Origin: CAZPAH01 sp964584495
Lineage (GTDB): Bacteria; Krumholzibacteriota; Krumholzibacteriia; Krumholzibacteriales; Krumholzibacteriaceae
NCBI GenBank assembly: GCA_964584495.1
Contig: CAZPAH010000149.1
Span: forward strand, 1 to 6,234
Reading direction: 5' to 3'
DNA: 6,234 nucleotides
Shown here: in pieces, positions 1 through 6,099 of the stretch
Position numbering within the stretch: position 1 is the stretch's first letter
Layout of the letters: each line of letters opens with the position of its first letter
The notes under the pieces: model-generated
The model's database searches: none
What the model was told of the DNA's origin: nothing
The model's input: only the letters and a program-made list of their open reading frames with translations
Made by a program: the position numbers and the translations under genes

Positions 1-104
1 CTCTCCTCTTCCCTGCTGAGAAGCGATGTATGATTTATCTCCTTGAGATATAGGTCGAGACTCTTCTCGCCGAGGTACTCGCTATCTCTTCCTTCAGGAT
101 ACAT
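1..104 (-). CDS. Sigma-70 family RNA polymerase sigma factor, N-terminal fragment (cut by window edge)
   Basis: The reverse strand from ATG 104-102 reads MYPEGRDSEYLGEKS, then LDLYLKEINHTSLLSREEE, and runs off the left edge. The second part matches the start of sigma-70 region 1.2 in primary and related sigma factors (family form LxxYLxEIGxxxLLTxEEE). Region 1.2 contacts the promoter discriminator and begins the sigma-2 module that directs core polymerase to promoters. Only about 14 residues precede it, so the long acidic region 1.1 of E. coli RpoD is absent, as in short Bacteroidota-type primary sigmas and in group 2 sigmas. An in-frame ATG at 113-111 is possible, but GGGGG (118-114) abuts it, whereas it sits 9 nt from ATG 104, which I prefer. 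Housekeeping RpoD/SigA is the likeliest identity, but 34 residues cannot separate it from an RpoS- or SigB-like alternative. Confidence 0.82.
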   Translation of the reverse strand, partial: MYPEGRDSEYLGEKSLDLYLKEINHTSLLSREEE

Positions 105-124
105 GATTTTCATCCCCCATACTT

Positions 125-153
125 AATCTATACAAATTAAGCTGAAATGTGAA
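125..153 (-). promoter_or_regulatory. Candidate promoter of the sigma factor gene
   Basis: On the minus strand, TTCACA (153-148, 5 of 6 to the -35 consensus) is followed after 17 nt by TAGATT (130-125, 4 of 6 to the -10). An overlapping TATAGA (132-127) is an alternative -10 with a 15-nt spacer. Transcription would start near 118-120, giving a leader of about 15 nt that holds only the GGGGG ribosome-binding tract. Based on motif match and position only. Confidence 0.35.
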
Positions 154-667
154 GGGTGTTTATTCTCTTTTTTCTTAATGGCTGCTGTCGTAACCTTCAT
201 GACACCCTCTTAATTTCCCGCCGGCTGTATGGAGACTACTCCACTTCAAAAACGAAACTTTGCCGACGATTTGATTTAATCCTTACCAGGCGGGGTATCT
301 ATAACAGAAGGTACGGTTGGCGAACGCGACCCTTCTAAAGTTCAAACAACTCCTGACACCAAATTACACCAAATCACTGCGCAAAGTTTACACCAAATTT
401 TAAACTATGTCAAGAGCAAGTATCAGGATAATTACACTGATAACTAATCAAATCCTCACAATAATCCGCAACTTAAGTTGATTTCTTTCAAATACACCGT
501 TTTTCTTATTGTTTCTCCTGTTTACTATGCCGACACTTATTCGTAATCATTACTAAACGGCAATTACTTCAAATACTCCCGGCAGAATTTTCCCACCGTC
601 GGAACTCTAAACCGTAATCGCTTAAACAATACCCGCGTCCCAACCCCTATTGCGAACAACGGTAAGA
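154..667. other. Gene-free, AT-richer intergenic stretch
   Basis: About 510 nt between the sigma factor gene and the small coiled-coil gene hold no coding frame I believe. A 60-codon plus-strand frame at 156-338 has no ribosome-binding site and a basic, low-information translation. I found no tRNA T-arm, rRNA, riboswitch or CRISPR pattern. Two things stand out: a 7-bp inverted repeat AGGGTGT/ACACCCT (153-159 and 202-208) and three ACACCAAAT copies at 356-398, listed separately. From about 360 to 660 the composition is clearly richer in A and T than in the genes. It could be a decayed mobile element or the long 5' region of the sigma gene. No clear terminator follows the stop at 668. Confidence 0.6.
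356..398. repeat. Three direct copies of ACACCAAAT
   Basis: The nonamer ACACCAAAT occurs exactly at 356-364, 366-374 and 390-398; on the minus strand it reads ATTTGGTGT. Starts are 10 and 24 nt apart. The first two copies are almost one helical turn apart. Such clusters occur as binding sites of DNA-binding proteins and as multiple terminal repeats inside insertion-sequence ends (IS21-type ends, for example). I see no transposase or target duplication beside it, so the role is open. Confidence 0.5.
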
Positions 668-985
668 TTACTCCTGTTTCTTCTCCTCTTTTATCGATTC
701 TATCTCCTCTTCCTTTAGCTTTAATTGCTTCTCCAATTTCCTGATCTCACCTACCAGATGCTGTACATCCTCGTTATCGGCGGTCTTGTTGCCCCTATGA
801 TTATGAACGGCGATGAGATCATAGATCTTCCCGCCGAGCTCCGAGAGATGCTTTTCTATCGCCCTGTTCAGCCCGGCTATCTCGATCTTCTTCTTGCCGA
901 GCCTTGCGAGCTCGTCGGTCTTGTCATAGGCGGTGCCATACCATTCAACAAGGTTTTTCCTTACTTTGTTCCATAAAGTTTCCAT
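668..985 (-). CDS. Small charged helical/coiled-coil protein, function unknown
   Basis: A 105-residue protein starting METLWNKVRKNLVEWYGTAY; I do not recognise a characterised family. Residues 1-60 look like amphipathic helices with conserved-looking blocks (DELARLGKKKIEI, then HLSELGGKIYDLI). A short polar linker rich in His and Asn (61-70) follows. Residues 71-105 are a Lys/Glu-rich heptad-like coiled coil ending KEEKKQE. There is no signal peptide or membrane segment, so it is probably cytoplasmic. The frame stays open upstream to an ATG at 1066, but there AAAGG directly abuts the start codon and the added 27 residues are Arg/Gly-rich and overlap a GC hairpin. I chose ATG 985, which has AAAGGG (999-994) 8 nt upstream. 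The gene is divergent from the LpxH-family gene, with 110 bp between starts. Coding is supported by the biased, coherent composition. A scaffold or small regulator is possible. Confidence 0.7.
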   Translation of the reverse strand: METLWNKVRKNLVEWYGTAYDKTDELARLGKKKIEIAGLNRAIEKHLSELGGKIYDLIAVHNHRGNKTADNEDVQHLVGEIRKLEKQLKLKEEEIESIKEEKKQE

Positions 986-993
986 CCCTTCAA

Positions 994-1016
994 CCCTTTC
1001 CCGGGCGCCGGCCCGG
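994..1016 (-). promoter_or_regulatory. GC hairpin next to the ribosome-binding site of the coiled-coil gene
   Basis: On the minus strand CCGGGC-CGGC-GCCCGG (1016-1001) forms a 6-bp all-GC stem with a 4-nt loop. One base separates it from AAAGGG (999-994), the Shine-Dalgarno candidate for the start at 985. A stem this close could hinder or position the ribosome. If translation actually starts at 1066, the stem lies inside the coding region instead. Confidence 0.35.
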
Positions 1017-1048
1017 CCGATGATTTCCCTTGAAATTTCCTTTCCTCT

Positions 1049-1076
1049 TTGACATATATCGAGCATCCTTTAACGG
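1049..1076 (+). promoter_or_regulatory. Candidate promoter of the LpxH-family gene
   Basis: A perfect -35 box TTGACA (1049-1054) lies 47 nt before the TTG start. After a 16-nt spacer the -10 position reads TAACGG (1071-1076), a poor match; the better-looking TAGAAT (1078-1083) is too far away, at 23 nt. The -35 is persuasive and the -10 is not, so the call is tentative. Confidence 0.3.
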
Positions 1077-1083
1077 ATAGAAT

Positions 1084-1098
1084 GGAGAACACCTGTTG
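1084..1098 (+). promoter_or_regulatory. Ribosome-binding site fixing the TTG start
   Basis: GGAG at 1084-1087 lies 8 nt before TTG 1096-1098. No ATG or GTG in this frame lies between the site and the LSDTH metal motif, whose aspartate is residue 10. Together these make the unusual TTG start well supported. Confidence 0.7.
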
Positions 1099-1854
1099 AA
1101 CGATTCGGTATATTTTCTGTCGGATACACACTGTTCATATCACAGCTCAGATGATGAGGAAAGCAAAAAAAGGCGGCTTTTCCTCGAATTTCTCGAATCG
1201 ATCGACGGTACCGCAGGCCTCTATCTCGTCGGCGACATCTTCGACTTCTGGTTCGAATACCGGTCGGCCATACCAGCGCACTTCCACGACATCCTATTCG
1301 GCCTGAAAAAGCTAAGGCTTAGCGGCACTTCGATCTACATTACTGGAGGCAACCACGATCACTGGTTCGGCCGGTTTCTCCCCGACTCGATCGGGTTATC
1401 TCTTCTCCCCTCAGAAGCGGTCCACGAGATCCAGGGAAGAAAGGTCCTGATAACCCACGGCGATATGCTGATGCCGGGTGATCGCGGGTACAAAGCGTTC
1501 AAGAGGCTTACCACCAGCCGGCCGGTCGTGAAAATGGCCGGTCTGATTCATCCAGCCGTTCTCTACTCCCTGGGGAATTTCTTTTCGCTTAGAAGCAGGA
1601 ACGTCTCGGAAAAGAAAACCGCCCGGTACGCCGAATCCCTCGTACGGATCGCCGAATCGTCTTTTTTCAATAAAGGTAACGACGCTTTTGTGATGGGACA
1701 CGTTCATCTTCCTCGGATCGAACGTTTCGGCGGCAAGGTGTTCGTGATACTGGGAGACTGGATCAAGCACTACTCTTTCCTGAGAATGGAAAAGGGTGAA
1801 TTCTTTCTGGAATCCGCTCAGAAAGAGGGGAAAACGTTCAACGACACCCTGTGA
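1096..1854 (+). CDS. lpxH: UDP-2,3-diacylglucosamine diphosphatase, LpxH family
   Basis: A 252-residue calcineurin-like metallophosphoesterase. LpxH hydrolyses UDP-2,3-diacylglucosamine to lipid X and UMP in lipid A synthesis, on the cytoplasmic side of the inner membrane. All five family metal motifs are present in order: LSDTH (D10, H12), GDIFD (D47), GGNHD (N86, H88 region: N86-H87-D88), THGD (H121) and GHVH (H202, H204). These are the residues expected to hold the Mn2+ pair. Further blocks fit the form common in Bacteroidota and relatives: FWFEY after GDIFD, PGDRGYKAFK after HGD, IHP at 151-153 and LGDWI near 219-223. Length is normal for the family. The start is TTG with a good GGAG site. 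The 3' end overlaps the convergent PorV-type gene by 37 bp, so any terminator would lie inside that gene. A relaxed-specificity paralogue of the same fold is the main alternative. Confidence 0.85.
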   Translation: MNDSVYFLSDTHCSYHSSDDEESKKRRLFLEFLESIDGTAGLYLVGDIFDFWFEYRSAIPAHFHDILFGLKKLRLSGTSIYITGGNHDHWFGRFLPDSIGLSLLPSEAVHEIQGRKVLITHGDMLMPGDRGYKAFKRLTTSRPVVKMAGLIHPAVLYSLGNFFSLRSRNVSEKKTARYAESLVRIAESSFFNKGNDAFVMGHVHLPRIERFGGKVFVILGDWIKHYSFLRMEKGEFFLESAQKEGKTFNDTL

Positions 1855-2738
1855 ACATCGCCCAACTCATAGCTGATCGGCATGTAAGCGTAATCGAATC
1901 CCAGGTTCCTGTAATACACGCCGATCCCCATCGTAGCCGCCTGCACATCGTACGAGTTCTTATACCCGAATCTCAGCGCCAGATGGCTTCTGTAACAGTA
2001 TTCCATGCCGAAATGCACCTTGGCATCGTTATCGTTCGGAAATACGGCATCGGCCGCCAGAAGCAGCCTCCCCATCAACCAATCCCTCGTCAAAGTGTAT
2101 AGACCGCCCAACCTCAGCTGCAGGGGTGGATAGAACTTCTCCTCCACGAAACTCGCCTGCGGCCCAAGGTTAAGTATCGTGGCCGCCAGGGTCAGACCTT
2201 CTACCCTGCTCTTGTGCGTGACACCGAGATCGATCGCGTACCCGGTCGCCGATTCGAAGTCTATCTTCTCATAGATGAGCTTTATAGCAGCCCCCGCCGC
2301 CAAGTTGGGCAGGATATCCCTAGCATATCCCCCCGACAGCGCCAAATCGTAAGGGGCGAATGTTCCATCGGGCACGAGCGTCGGCGTGTCTCCGTACCGG
2401 TCCATTTCCCCGTAATAGACTCCCGTAAAACCGAGACCTACCGAGCCTCCGAACATTTCGCTCACAACCGATACCTGCTCGAACCTGATATCCATCAGCC
2501 ATTCGGAATGTGTCACATTGAGCTCGACATCCTTGATGGCCGCCATCCCGGCCGGATTCCAGTAGATGCTCGTCGCGTCGTCCGAGACGGCGGTGAAAGC
2601 ATCCCCCATTCCGCTCGCCCGGGCGCCGTTGCCGAGCCTGAGAAAGATAAATCCACTCGTTCCGGGCTCGCCCGCCGTCAGCTCTGCGCTCACCGTCAGA
2701 AGCAGTATTATCGATAGCAGCACAACTCTACGGAGCAT
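1818..2738 (-). CDS. PorV/PorQ-family outer-membrane beta-barrel protein
   Basis: A 306-residue protein with an N-terminal signal peptide (basic MLRR, hydrophobic VVLLSIILLLTVSA, likely cleavage near residue 23). Residues 38-64 carry the hallmark of the PorV/PorQ (UPF0164-like) family: GARASGMGDAFTAVSDDA, then SIYWNPAG. The rest alternates polar and hydrophobic residues in amphipathic strands rich in Gly and Tyr, and ends in a terminal Phe (NVFPSF), as expected of a barrel inserted by BamA. In Bacteroidota, PorV receives type IX secretion substrates at the outer membrane and works with the PorU sortase; PorQ is a close relative. GGAGG (2747-2743) lies 4 nt before ATG 2738. The gene follows the large T9SS-tailed protein by 79 bp on the same strand, which suggests related jobs. 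No other T9SS component is in view, so a general FadL-like porin role cannot be excluded. Confidence 0.8.
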   Translation of the reverse strand: MLRRVVLLSIILLLTVSAELTAGEPGTSGFIFLRLGNGARASGMGDAFTAVSDDATSIYWNPAGMAAIKDVELNVTHSEWLMDIRFEQVSVVSEMFGGSVGLGFTGVYYGEMDRYGDTPTLVPDGTFAPYDLALSGGYARDILPNLAAGAAIKLIYEKIDFESATGYAIDLGVTHKSRVEGLTLAATILNLGPQASFVEEKFYPPLQLRLGGLYTLTRDWLMGRLLLAADAVFPNDNDAKVHFGMEYCYRSHLALRFGYKNSYDVQAATMGIGVYYRNLGFDYAYMPISYELGDVHRVSLNVFPSF

Positions 2739-2765
2739 CTTTCCTCCAATCGCTCTACTTAGTAT

Positions 2766-2794
2766 ATATTAATCCAACCGGCCTTTACCGTCAA
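2766..2794 (-). promoter_or_regulatory. Candidate promoter of the PorV/PorQ-family gene
   Basis: On the minus strand TTGACG (2794-2789, 5 of 6 to the -35) is followed after exactly 17 nt by TAATAT (2771-2766, 4 of 6 to the -10) in an AT-rich run. Transcription would start near 2759, giving a leader of about 20 nt with the GGAGG site. It lies in the 79-bp gap after the upstream gene, so the barrel gene can be expressed on its own. I see no rho-independent terminator in this gap, so read-through from upstream is also possible. Confidence 0.5.
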
Positions 2795-2817
2795 TTCGAT
2801 TTTGCCGACACGGCCTC

Positions 2818-5800
2818 TCATCTCGTTACGGCGATCTTTCTCGCCCCGCTCCATTTCCCCCCGTTTCCGCTTATATCGACGTGACAGAAATAGACTCCAC
2901 CTGCCATATCCCCGACCGGTACGGTTGTCTCGAATGGAACCGTGCCGGCCGTCCAGGGATGCCTCTCCCTCAATACCGTAACCTCCTCGCCCTCGAGGTT
3001 AAGGATCCTCACGGTAACCTCGCCCGGTCCCTCGAATTCTATCCTGACGGTGAAGCTCTCCCCGCGGACCGGGTTGGGATAGCAGATGAACGAGCGGTCG
3101 TCTACGAAAGATGCCGGTTTTCCCGGAGCCGCCGGAATCGCCTGGCGTCCCGATCCCCCCGCGTCATGCCTGAAGAAAGGCCAGCTTATGTCATCACCGG
3201 CCGAAACACCGGTCGAGTATCTCGTTATCGATGTGCTGTCGCTTATCGCGGTCGGGCCGAATTGCCCGGTACCGTCTACCCTTTTCCAGCTTCCCACGGC
3301 GAATAAGAGGATCCCCTCTTCTCCTTCGAGGAGAGCAGGGGTCACAGCCCTGTCGCCTTCGCCGTCGAGCGGGTACCCGCCGGTTATCTTCCCCGATCTC
3401 TCCATCGCGTAGATCGCGCCGGCGCCGTTGAATATGATCTCGATATCTCCGTCTCCATCGATATCGGCCGCCAGGGGCTGGGCCAATCCCGCCCCCCGAT
3501 CCTCCAGCCCTTCCGCCGGGCCGGGGAATTCGAGAGGCCATCCCCTCTCCGAAACACCGAAGCCCGTGAAGATATATACCGTTTCGTCATCCCTGAAGAA
3601 CGTTTCCAGTATCCCGTCCCCGTCCAGATCGGCCAGCGCCGGCGGGGATATATTTCTATCCCTTATCGATACCTTTCCCTTGATCTCATCTGCCAGGTAG
3701 ACCAGGCCGACACCTCCAACGGTGAGCACCAGCTCGTCCACCCCGTCCCTGTCGATATCGCCGCAGGCGGGAACGAGGAGGGAGTTCCCCCCGCCGTCGG
3801 GCGCCTCGAAGGCAGGCCCCGTATGAAATTCCACGGTATGATCCGAAAGATCGAACCCCGCGCTGAGCAGGGTGAATTTTCCTTCCTCGATACTTGCGAC
3901 AAATGAAAAACCATCCAGAACCCCGCCCGTGTAAAGGCCCGTCCTTTCGGCCGGATGGGAAACGGGCCGCCCCGAGAAGGGTGTGATACCTGTGACCCCC
4001 GCTCCCGCCTCGAAAGATCCCGGCAACGGCTCCGAATGTCCTATCATGTAGATAGTCGTGCTGTCGCCGTCGGATGCGAGGAAAACAACCTCTTTCAGCC
4101 CATCTCCGTCGGTCTCGAGGGATAGCCCGGATGTCACGATGTCCCCTGGCGGATCGAGAATTCCCGGATCGCCGCCGAAGCCGATCTTAAAGGGCGATCC
4201 GTCGGCGTGGAAAGCGTGTATCTCCCCCCCCGTCGAGGGCAGGAATATCTCCGGCGAGCCGTCACCGTCGATATCGGCCAGAACGGGCGTGCCGGCCCAC
4301 CGGGTACCGTCCGATTCGGCCAGGAGATAAGCCTCACCCGTCCATGAGGACAACCCGGCGTCTCTTGTCGTATAGATCCTCCCCGCACCGTCGCTGCTGT
4401 TGACAGGCAAAAGAAGCTCTTCCCCAATCCCTCCGCCGAGAACTGCGGGAATGGGGTCGAGACCCGAAATATCTCCACCCAACCCGGCGCGGACCTTTCC
4501 CGGAACCGGGGAAAGGCGGAGATTGAAGCTCATCACGAGAGCTTTATTGGAGATATCCTCTACCAGAATTCCCGAGGATGTAGTGTTATTCGCCGCGCTC
4601 GAAGGTATTGTCTCCGGTCCGAAAACGGTTCTCCAGCCGCCTCGGAACGAATCGCCGTTGCCGCCGAAAGAATACGCGCCGCCGGGCCTGTCCAGGTCCT
4701 GGACCTCATCCGCTTCTTCGAGGTCGACACCCTTGAAAGCAGACTCGTCGTTGGGGTACGAACCCGATTCGAGCCTCGAGGCGATGATCCGCTCGTCTAT
4801 ATGCCATATCATCAAACCTCCGCCCGTATCGGTTAGCTTTACATCGACACCGTCTATATTCACGACGCTGACCGGGTCCGTCGTCGACGTGAGAAAAAAG
4901 TCGAATTCGGCGCCCCCGAGGGGGTCCTCGTTATCCGGGATACCGTCTCCGTTCAAATCGGTAAAGTCGAACCTGCCGTTCAGATTGTCGTCATGGAGCC
5001 TGTTGACGATCAGGTAGTATTCCGACGGGTTGATATCTACCCTCGCCATCACCGTATCGCCCCCGCTCCCATTGTTGATATTCTTCAGCCGGATAGTCGC
5101 CTCTTCGCCGACTACGACCGGTCTCGCCCACCCCATGAGGTACCTGTTGAACGCGCAGGGAAAGGCGGGAATGAATCCCGCGGCATTGTATATACCGTAC
5201 CCCATCAATCCGAACGTCCCTATCCCCTGCGAATCGGGGAAGCCGGGAGGCGTCGTGTCGTATAGAGGAACCATCCCGAGGCGAAGACCCACCTGGTAGG
5301 CGTATATTCCGAGCGATCCGAAAGTGTAGCCGTCCTGCGTGGCCGTCTCCGGCAGGACCATCAGGTTGTCGATGAAAAAGGTCTCTGCCCCGCCGCCGTC
5401 GTTCGTCGCCACTCCCGGAGTTCCTGTCGTATCGGCTAGGGCCTGCTCCATCTCTTCCGGATCCATGAAACCGGACCAGAGCTGCCGGTCGGAATCCCCG
5501 TTGAAATCGGTCTCCTGTCCCGACCCGGCATGAATCACCGCAAAAGCTTGATACTGCGAGAAATCGATTGTTTCGTCGTTGGCCGCCACCACCTCCATCA
5601 AGAGAAGCGCGACCCTCTCCTCCCACTTATCATCTTCGCCGTACCACCCCTCCTCCCTCGAAAGGGCCGTCACGCCGGGGGCGATCTCCCAGCTCAGGCC
5701 GAACGACCCGAGTGATGCACCGTCATAATACTCTACGAGATGCTTCAATTCGTTCGCGAAGTAGAGAGAATCCCTGCCGCCCGAGAAGGTGATGTCGGTG

Positions 5801-6039
5801 AAGGTGACTAGCACGATCAGCATCTTCAATGAATCGACGGACGGTATAATTCCGTCCCTTACAGCCGAAAACGCTCCCTGCTGGTATAATCCGTTCAGGG
5901 GCCCTTTCGGATGACCCGGCGGCTCGACCGCCGGGACTTCCATCGCGTCGGCCCTCGTTACATCGCCGGCGAGGGTATCCCCCGCCGTGAGAAAAACGGC
6001 AAAAAAAATAGCCGCCAGATATAGAAAAACCGCTTTCAT
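2818..6039 (-). CDS. Secreted M6-like pseudo-peptidase with FG-GAP/VCBS-type repeats and T9SS-like C-terminal domain
   Basis: A 1073-residue exported protein. Residues 1-25 are a signal peptide (MKAVFLYLAAIFFAVFLTAG, cleavage near 24-25). Residues about 70-508 follow the M6 (immune inhibitor A-like) peptidase layout: VIHAGSGQE at 168-176, GSLGIYAYQVGLRLGMVPLYD at 241-261, FGLMGYGIYN at 276-285 and FNRYLMGW at 297-304. Where M6 enzymes have HExGH followed by LGLPDLYD, this one has Y248-Q249-V-G-L252, so both zinc histidines and the catalytic glutamate are gone and proteolysis is unlikely. Residues 350-373 form an Asp/Asn-rich calcium-type loop. Residues about 580-880 carry five DxDGDG-type FG-GAP/VCBS-like repeats, probably a beta-propeller. 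Residues 984-1073 (CYPNPVRGE, VTVRILNLEGEEV, GGVYFCHV, KIAVTR) resemble a T9SS type A sorting or FlgD-like Ig domain. No Shine-Dalgarno site precedes ATG 6039. The frame is intact throughout, so it is not a decaying gene. It likely acts at the cell surface; its target is unknown. Confidence 0.85.
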   Translation of the reverse strand: MKAVFLYLAAIFFAVFLTAGDTLAGDVTRADAMEVPAVEPPGHPKGPLNGLYQQGAFSAVRDGIIPSVDSLKMLIVLVTFTDITFSGGRDSLYFANELKHLVEYYDGASLGSFGLSWEIAPGVTALSREEGWYGEDDKWEERVALLLMEVVAANDETIDFSQYQAFAVIHAGSGQETDFNGDSDRQLWSGFMDPEEMEQALADTTGTPGVATNDGGGAETFFIDNLMVLPETATQDGYTFGSLGIYAYQVGLRLGMVPLYDTTPPGFPDSQGIGTFGLMGYGIYNAAGFIPAFPCAFNRYLMGWARPVVVGEEATIRLKNINNGSGGDTVMARVDINPSEYYLIVNRLHDDNLNGRFDFTDLNGDGIPDNEDPLGGAEFDFFLTSTTDPVSVVNIDGVDVKLTDTGGGLMIWHIDERIIASRLESGSYPNDESAFKGVDLEEADEVQDLDRPGGAYSFGGNGDSFRGGWRTVFGPETIPSSAANNTTSSGILVEDISNKALVMSFNLRLSPVPGKVRAGLGGDISGLDPIPAVLGGGIGEELLLPVNSSDGAGRIYTTRDAGLSSWTGEAYLLAESDGTRWAGTPVLADIDGDGSPEIFLPSTGGEIHAFHADGSPFKIGFGGDPGILDPPGDIVTSGLSLETDGDGLKEVVFLASDGDSTTIYMIGHSEPLPGSFEAGAGVTGITPFSGRPVSHPAERTGLYTGGVLDGFSFVASIEEGKFTLLSAGFDLSDHTVEFHTGPAFEAPDGGGNSLLVPACGDIDRDGVDELVLTVGGVGLVYLADEIKGKVSIRDRNISPPALADLDGDGILETFFRDDETVYIFTGFGVSERGWPLEFPGPAEGLEDRGAGLAQPLAADIDGDGDIEIIFNGAGAIYAMERSGKITGGYPLDGEGDRAVTPALLEGEEGILLFAVGSWKRVDGTGQFGPTAISDSTSITRYSTGVSAGDDISWPFFRHDAGGSGRQAIPAAPGKPASFVDDRSFICYPNPVRGESFTVRIEFEGPGEVTVRILNLEGEEVTVLRERHPWTAGTVPFETTVPVGDMAGGVYFCHVDISGNGGKWSGARKIAVTR
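3430..4281 (-). repeat. Five FG-GAP/VCBS-type Asp-rich coding repeats
   Basis: Within the 1073-residue protein, a motif of the form A-D-[IL]-D-x-D-G-x-x-E-[IVL] recurs at residues 587-598 (4281-4246), 641-653 (4119-4081), 759-772 (3765-3724), 802-815 (3636-3595) and 857-870 (3471-3430). The second copy is the most diverged (LETDGDGLKEVVF). Each loop would bind calcium between propeller blades. On the DNA, copies one and five share nearly the same string around GATATCGACGG or GATATCGATGG, so the repeats are also partly similar at base level. Spacings are uneven (about 54, 118, 43 and 55 residues), which suggests one or two blades without a recognisable loop around 660-750. Confidence 0.75.
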
Positions 6040-6048
6040 AGGTAATGG

Positions 6049-6077
6049 ATAATAACCGGCCGTTTCTTTAATCGCAA
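6049..6077 (-). promoter_or_regulatory. Candidate promoter giving a near-leaderless transcript
   Basis: On the minus strand TTGCGA (6077-6072, 4 of 6 to the -35) is followed after exactly 17 nt by TATTAT (6054-6049, 5 of 6 to the -10). A start 7 nt after the -10 falls near 6042, only about 3 nt before ATG 6039. The bases before the ATG (CCATTACCT) contain no Shine-Dalgarno sequence, which fits leaderless translation. AT-rich boxes further upstream, around 6081-6095, could instead give a leader of about 40 nt. Confidence 0.4.
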
Positions 6078-6099
6078 TCTATATATAATTTAAAAGTCG

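Noticed and set aside
156..338. Plus-strand 60-codon open frame in the left gap
   Set aside because: No ribosome-binding site, a Cys/Arg-rich low-information translation, and no coding-like base pattern; most likely chance.
331..350. GTTCAAAC as a possible tRNA T-loop
   Set aside because: No flanking complementary T-stem, anticodon arm or acceptor pairing could be found around it.
1411..1770. Minus-strand 119-codon frame inside the LpxH-family gene
   Set aside because: The plus-strand frame contains all five metal motifs of the family; the antisense frame has no recognisable content.
2798..2815. GCCG-ACA-CGGC stem after the stop of the large gene as a terminator
   Set aside because: Only a 4-bp stem and no T-run on the minus strand (it is followed by AAAATC), so it does not look like a rho-independent terminator.
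3086..5626. Many open frames of 60-211 codons on both strands inside the large gene
   Set aside because: Their translations are Arg/Pro/Ser-rich shadows of the 1073-residue frame, which carries clear domains from end to end.
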